57,852 bases of DNA. Origin: an uncultured Bacteroidales bacterium (GTDB taxonomy: Bacteria > Bacteroidota > Bacteroidia > Bacteroidales > Bacteroidaceae). Shown piece by piece: positions 53,309-57,852 of this stretch; position 1 is the stretch's first letter; each line of letters starts with the position of its first letter. The notes under the pieces were generated by a model that saw only the letters and a list, made by a program, of their open reading frames with translations, had not been told where the DNA came from and ran no database searches. Location: the NCBI GenBank assembly GCA_902773055.1, contig CACYCZ010000124.1, forward strand, positions 1 through 57,852. Direction: 5' to 3'. A program made the position numbers and the translations under genes.

Positions 53309-54766
53309 TTAGTCGTTCTTCCAGAATGCAAAGGTCAGAGGAAGCATGACGCTGAATATTTCTAAACGGCCGGCAAGCATAAGGAAGGAACATAGCCATT
53401 TAGCCATCGGAGGTAGGGCATTGAGGTCGTCTAATGGGCCAAAGGTATGTCCAGATATAGGGCCGATATTTGCGACACAGGATATTGCCAGATTCGTTGA
53501 ATCAAGAAGGGGGAGTCCCATGGCATCAAAAGCAAGTGTACCGCACATAATGAGCAGGGCGAACAGTACAAAGTAGGATAGCAAAACATGTTCGGTAGAT
53601 TCATATACGGGCACTTTATTTACTCTGACAGGAATGATGGCATTGGGATGTAACAGGCGTTTAAATTGGCATGTGGCAGTCTTGAATACTATAAGTATCC
53701 TGACAGCTTTAAGGCCGCCGGTGGTGCTTCCTGCACATGCACCCATTGTGTTTAACATTAGAATCAATAGCCACATCGGAGGAAACCATAAAGTGTAATT
53801 GTCCGAAACGAAGCCTGTTGTGGTTTGCAGCGATATGACATTGAAAAAAGCTACCCTCAAAGCGTGAGCAGGAGAATAATGATTGTAAAAAATAAGGGAT
53901 AGGGTACAAAGGGTGCCGATAGTGACAACAATGGCAAGAAAGAAGCGCAGTTCCTCATTTTTGAACAAAGCTTTGACTTTGTGCTTGAAAATGGCCAGAT
54001 ATAATAAGGTAAAATTGAGTCCGGCGATGAGCATAAAGATTGCCATGACAAAATCGGCACATGGTAAGTCATAGTATAGCACACCGTTTGAACGTGGTGC
54101 AAATCCTCCGGTTGCCATTGTTGACATGGCAAAATTAAGGCTGTCAAAAAGGGTCATCCCACAACCCCATAGGCAAAGGGTGCAGACAAGAGTCAGAAAA
54201 GCATATAGCGACCACAGCCATTTTGCCGTGGTGCCGGAACGTGGGTGTACTTTTTCAGAAGACAGGCCTATCTTTTCTGCAGTAAGTAATTGGGCTCCTC
54301 CCTGTAGATTGTTTGGCAGCAAAGTGATGGTAAAGAAAACAATTCCCAATCCGCCAATCCAATGAGTCAGGCTTCTCCAGAAAAGCAAACTATGGGGAAG
54401 TTGGTCAATATTGTTCATTGCAGAAACTCCTGTTGTCGTGAATCCGGACATTGCCTCAAAGAAGGCAGTCGATATGGAATCACAGAAACCACTCATGAGA
54501 AATGGAATCATGCCAATGAGGGAAAAGATAATCCAAACGACAGCGACAATGAAATATGCCTCCCGCCGATTAGGATAGCGCCGACACTTGCGGCAAGTGT
54601 AATATAATGTGCTGCCCAAGAGTAAAGATAAAGAAGATGAAAGGGCAAAGGTCCTGACTTGACTCTCCCCGTAGTAAAAAGCTATGACCAGACATATTGC
54701 CAGCAATAATCCCTCTAATATGATGAGCATGCCGATATATCTTGATATGGTCTTTAGTGAAATCAT
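53309..54766 (-). CDS. trkH: TrkH-family potassium uptake protein
   Basis: A 485-residue integral membrane protein with four pore-loop repeats typical of TrkH/KtrB. Selectivity-type segments include FFEAMSGFTTTGVSAMNNID, FAMSTMATGGFAPRSNGVLY, FFNVISLQTTTGFVSDNYTL and LAISCVANIGPISGHTFGPL, each around a conserved glycine. It forms the K+ pore and is regulated by the nucleotide-binding TrkA subunit, encoded 3 bp upstream. The dxs-trkA-trkH order is tight and probably one transcript. Confidence 0.95.
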   Translation of the reverse strand: MISLKTISRYIGMLIILEGLLLAICLVIAFYYGESQVRTFALSSSLSLLLGSTLYYTCRKCRRYPNRREAYFIVAVVWIIFSLIGMIPFLMSGFCDSISTAFFEAMSGFTTTGVSAMNNIDQLPHSLLFWRSLTHWIGGLGIVFFTITLLPNNLQGGAQLLTAEKIGLSSEKVHPRSGTTAKWLWSLYAFLTLVCTLCLWGCGMTLFDSLNFAMSTMATGGFAPRSNGVLYYDLPCADFVMAIFMLIAGLNFTLLYLAIFKHKVKALFKNEELRFFLAIVVTIGTLCTLSLIFYNHYSPAHALRVAFFNVISLQTTTGFVSDNYTLWFPPMWLLILMLNTMGACAGSTTGGLKAVRILIVFKTATCQFKRLLHPNAIIPVRVNKVPVYESTEHVLLSYFVLFALLIMCGTLAFDAMGLPLLDSTNLAISCVANIGPISGHTFGPLDDLNALPPMAKWLCSFLMLAGRLEIFSVMLPLTFAFWKND

Positions 54767-54769
54767 CTT

Positions 54770-56113
54770 CTATGCAAAGAAAGAACTGAGTTTACTTAAA
54801 TCGTTTTCTAAGCAGAAGGCGACAACGTGATCACCCTCCTCAATATGCGTATTTCCGTTAACCAGAACACCTTGGTCGCCTCGGATAAGACCACCGATTG
54901 TACATCCTAATGGCAAATTCAAGTCTTTGACAAGTTTCTTTGTTATTCTGGAATTGGGTTTGACGTTAAATTCTGCGACATCAGCGTTGGCAACCATAAG
55001 GGATTTTACGTTGGTAACATCGGCTTTCAGCATCATTCGGTAGATATAGCTTGCAGCGATAGACTGTTTGTTAATAAGTGTACCGATATCAAGGCTTTCT
55101 GCCATATCAACGAAGCTAAGATTACTGAGCATGGCAATGGTCTTGCTGACATTCATGCGCTTAGCTGTAAGACATCCTAGAATATTGGCTTCCGAACTGG
55201 ATGTCAGTCCAACAAAAGCTTGTGTATTTTGGATGTTCTCTTCCGTCAGCAATGATATATCCCGACCGTCTCCGTGGATAATCATGACATTTTTTTTGTC
55301 AATGAGTTCGTTAAGTTGCTTGCATCGTTCACGATCTTTCTCTATGATTTTGATGTTAATGTTGTCGGGCATCATCTTTGTTGCGTAGGCAGCCGTACGA
55401 CCTCCTCCCATAATAATGACGTTTTTAACATCGGGATAATCAGTTTTCCCGGTAATCTCCCGAATATATGGCATGTATTTTCGAGTTGTCATGAAGTAGG
55501 CAAGATCGTATGCATGAAGACAATCGTTACCATGAGGAATCAGTGTTTCTCCATGTCTTTTGATAGCTACAATGTGATACGGTGCATTGGACATGCCTAT
55601 ATCTTTTAGAGGAATATTCAGGATTTGGCAATTTTCACGGACTTTTATACCCATCATCAGCAAATCACCCTTTTCAACTTCCCATATTTGGCGTATCCAG
55701 CTGCGCTGTACGTTGCTGGCAATTTCTTCTGCAGCTATCATCTCAGGCATGATGAGAGAATGAATACCGACTTCCTTGAAAAATTCTTTATTTTTTGCCT
55801 GAAGATATTCCAGGGATTCAACGCGGGCAACAGTTTTCTTGGCTCCCATTTTACTGGCTAACATGCAACATGTAAGATTTTCAGTTTCATTGGGAGTCAC
55901 ACCGATGACCAGGTCAGCATTGCTGACACCAGCCGAGCGCAGTCCTTCTATGGATGTTGGAGAAACAGGGCATCCCATAAGATCATAATTTGCAATGAGA
56001 TTTTCAAATTTCTCGGGACTGGCATCCATAACGGTTATATCGTGTCGTTCACGTGATAGCAATTTCGCTAAATGTGTGCCGACAGCACCGGCGCCACCGA
56101 TAATAATTTTCAT
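54770..56113 (-). CDS. trkA: Trk potassium uptake regulatory subunit TrkA
   Basis: A 447-residue cytosolic protein with two RCK/TrkA-N Rossmann domains, each followed by a TrkA-C domain. The first opens with [20 protein letters not shown], binding NAD(H); [20 protein letters not shown] is its dimer region. The second opens near residue 230 with [20 protein letters not shown] and ends with the ligand-binding [20 protein letters not shown]. It controls the TrkH pore in response to NADH/NAD or ATP. The ATG overlaps the dxs stop (ATGA). Confidence 0.95.
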   Translation of the reverse strand: MKIIIGGAGAVGTHLAKLLSRERHDITVMDASPEKFENLIANYDLMGCPVSPTSIEGLRSAGVSNADLVIGVTPNETENLTCCMLASKMGAKKTVARVESLEYLQAKNKEFFKEVGIHSLIMPEMIAAEEIASNVQRSWIRQIWEVEKGDLLMMGIKVRENCQILNIPLKDIGMSNAPYHIVAIKRHGETLIPHGNDCLHAYDLAYFMTTRKYMPYIREITGKTDYPDVKNVIIMGGGRTAAYATKMMPDNINIKIIEKDRERCKQLNELIDKKNVMIIHGDGRDISLLTEENIQNTQAFVGLTSSSEANILGCLTAKRMNVSKTIAMLSNLSFVDMAESLDIGTLINKQSIAASYIYRMMLKADVTNVKSLMVANADVAEFNVKPNSRITKKLVKDLNLPLGCTIGGLIRGDQGVLVNGNTHIEEGDHVVAFCLENDLSKLSSFFA

Positions 56114-57852
56114 GATAGTGCTTGTTTTATGGATTGGACATCCAAACCGGCTTTTTCATATAATTTGTCTACAGCTCCATGCTCAACGAAGGTGTCTGGT
56201 AATCCCAAAATAGTCAGAGTGCCATGGTACTTCTTTTCTGAAAGATACTCTGCTACTGCACTGCCGAAACCACCTTCTTTTGAGCCGTCTTCAACTGTTA
56301 CAACCCGGTCGAATTGATTTATAACATTATCCAGAATCTGTGTATCCAAAGGCTTGACAAACCTCATGTCAAAATGAGCGATAGAATAATTCTTTTTCTC
56401 TGCGTATATTTCGTGAATTGCTGTTTGCACACTATAGCCTAATGGGCCAAATGTCAGTACTGCGAGATCAGTACCTTGGGACAGTTGCCGGCCTTTGCCA
56501 ATGTCAATAGGTTCCAGCTTACACTTCCAGTCTATATCCTCACATCTGCCTCGCGGGTATCTGATTACAAATGCTCCATTGCCGTCAGCTTGAGCAGTAA
56601 ACATCATTTTCCGCAATTCTTTGCCGTCCATTGGAGAGCAAATGGTCAAATTGGGAATTGGTCTTAATGCAGCAATGTCAAATGCTCCATGGTGAGTGGG
56701 ACCATCTTCCCCGACAAGGCCAGCCCTGTCAAGGCATATGATAACGTGCTCGTTTGTGATGGCTACATCGTGTATGATGTTGTCATATGCTCTTTGTGAA
56801 AAAGAAGAATAGATGTTACAGAATGGAACTAATCCCTCAATGGCCATTCCCGCAGAAAATGTAACGGCATGGCCTTCTGCAATGCCTACATCAAAAGTCC
56901 TTTCCGGGAAAATCTCTTGTAGTTTCTCCATTGAACATCCTGTGAGCATAGCAGGTGTTACACCCACGATTTTAGGATTTTTCTGAGCGAGTTCAACTAA
57001 AGTATCGCCAAAAACATCCTGAAATCGAGGTGGCAGACCTTCTGCCGATGTTTGGATGCGCAGACCTGATATCGGGTCGAATTTCCCTGGGGAATGCCAT
57101 ATCGTTGCATCCTGTTCGGCAATTTTATATCCTTTTCCTTTTGTGGTATATATATGTAAAATTTTTGGACCTGTCATGTCCTTAATTTCACGTATAGTAT
57201 GTACTAAATCTTGAATATTGTTGCCATCCATCGGACCGAAATATCTGATGTTTAGTCCTTCGAATATATTCTGTTGATTATTGATTATGGATTTGATTGC
57301 ATTGTTGAATCTTATAATTTTCCTGCGTCCGTTCTCTGTCAGTAATCCCCAGGACTTCATTTTATTGGCAGCTTTATACCGTATGGTATTGTATAGGTTG
57401 CTTGTATGTAAATGTCTGAGATATTGCTTCATACCACCTACGCTGTTACTGATACTCATGTTGTTGTCGTTGAGAATAATCAGAAGATTGTTTGGTGAGG
57501 CGGAAACATTGTTAAGCGCTTCGAATGCCAGTCCACCACTCATGGCGCCATCACCGATTACTGCAACAACATTTTGAGGGTCGTTACGCAAAGCTGCTGC
57601 GACAGCCAGACCTAGCGCAATTGATATGGAATTTGACGCATGGCCACAGGTGTTGACATCATATGGGCTTTCAACGGGGGAAGGGAAGGGGCGGATGCCA
57701 CCTAATTCGCGATTATGCTTGAAGGCTTCTCTTCTTCCTGTAATTATTTTGTGGGCATAGGCCTGATGCCCTACGTCCCATACAATTTTATCATTTGGGG
57801 TATCAAACACATAATGCAGGGCAACGGCAAGTTCGACAGCACCAAGGCTGGA
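56110..57852 (-). CDS. dxs: 1-deoxy-D-xylulose-5-phosphate synthase (partial, 5' end outside window)
   Basis: The frame is open from the window edge (57852) and begins in the conserved [16 protein letters not shown] segment, so roughly 50-70 N-terminal residues are missing. The thiamine diphosphate motif [20 protein letters not shown] ending in NN is intact, as are [49 protein letters not shown] and the substrate-binding [15 protein letters not shown]. It condenses pyruvate and glyceraldehyde 3-phosphate, the first step of the MEP isoprenoid route. It is followed by trkA and trkH with overlapping or near-touching ends. Confidence 0.97.
   Translation of the reverse strand, partial: SSLGAVELAVALHYVFDTPNDKIVWDVGHQAYAHKIITGRREAFKHNRELGGIRPFPSPVESPYDVNTCGHASNSISIALGLAVAAALRNDPQNVVAVIGDGAMSGGLAFEALNNVSASPNNLLIILNDNNMSISNSVGGMKQYLRHLHTSNLYNTIRYKAANKMKSWGLLTENGRRKIIRFNNAIKSIINNQQNIFEGLNIRYFGPMDGNNIQDLVHTIREIKDMTGPKILHIYTTKGKGYKIAEQDATIWHSPGKFDPISGLRIQTSAEGLPPRFQDVFGDTLVELAQKNPKIVGVTPAMLTGCSMEKLQEIFPERTFDVGIAEGHAVTFSAGMAIEGLVPFCNIYSSFSQRAYDNIIHDVAITNEHVIICLDRAGLVGEDGPTHHGAFDIAALRPIPNLTICSPMDGKELRKMMFTAQADGNGAFVIRYPRGRCEDIDWKCKLEPIDIGKGRQLSQGTDLAVLTFGPLGYSVQTAIHEIYAEKKNYSIAHFDMRFVKPLDTQILDNVINQFDRVVTVEDGSKEGGFGSAVAEYLSEKKYHGTLTILGLPDTFVEHGAVDKLYEKAGLDVQSIKQALS

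Noticed and set aside
53295-53319. Terminator hairpin (GGAACGAC with GTCGTTCT) at the end of trkH
   Set aside because: Only 8 bp, overlaps the stop codon and lacks a U-tract; trkH may read into the alpha-galactosidase gene 70 bp away.

Overview
The window reads as a chromosome segment of a gut-type Bacteroidales bacterium, most likely Prevotellaceae or a close relative. The evidence is the gene set (RecA beside a carboxynorspermidine-type dehydrogenase, BamD/omega/DUF4293, GldE, a DUF5103 type IX secretion plug protein, a C10 protease with a Prevotella-like C-terminal sorting tail, DUF4494, GH106/GH127/GH27/GH109 enzymes) and the repeated promoter element TAnnTTTG in front of several genes, which is the Bacteroidetes -7 consensus. 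The genus is an inference.

Layout. 1-3.8 kb: MmcQ/YjbR-like protein (cut by the edge), nitroreductase, C1 peptidase and aminopeptidase P on the minus strand. 3.9-6.8 kb: tight plus-strand trio of a GH109-type NAD-dependent glycosidase, a DUF3298-like protein and an unknown protein. 6.8-9.7 kb: terminator, repeat element, CASDH-like dehydrogenase and recA. 9.7-14.6 kb: overlapping GH106 and GH127 genes. 14.6-22.3 kb: tRNA-Tyr, ribH and a TPR protein facing recF-dciA, then a minus operon M3 peptidase, dCMP deaminase, S41 protease, 5-formyl-THF cyclo-ligase. 22.7-27.3 kb: HD protein and C10 protease, divergent from a TonB-dependent receptor. 27.5-34.4 kb: a four-gene operon of two DUF1080 proteins (one fused to HEAT repeats) and two Gfo/Idh/MocA oxidoreductases, resembling the 3-keto-glycoside cleavage loci of Bacteroides. 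34.4-37.9 kb: MlaE/MlaF transporter, DUF5103 and TRIC channel. 38.2-44.7 kb: minus-strand trxB, lolA, ftsK, LolC-like permease, PLP-binding protein, DUF4494. 44.8-51.1 kb: acyl-AMP ligase/carrier/acyltransferase fusion, bamD, rpoZ-like, DUF4293, ssb, gldE and a phosphopantetheinyl transferase. 51.6-57.9 kb: GH27 alpha-galactosidase, trkH, trkA and dxs (cut by the edge), all minus.

Two things stand out. First, three intergenic gaps (6776-7299, 22254-22685, 51099-51597) each hold one copy of an element I cannot name: exactly four AGGCCT-centred units at an exact 22-bp period, folding into a hairpin with 28-nt arms and a 16-nt loop, with compensatory base changes between copies and a conserved one-sided flank. 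Second, the 27.5-34.4 kb operon appears to place sugar oxidation and cleavage in the periplasm (Tat and Sec signals) and a partner oxidoreductase in the cytoplasm. Together with the GH109 gene this gives the window two separate redox-based routes to glycoside cleavage.
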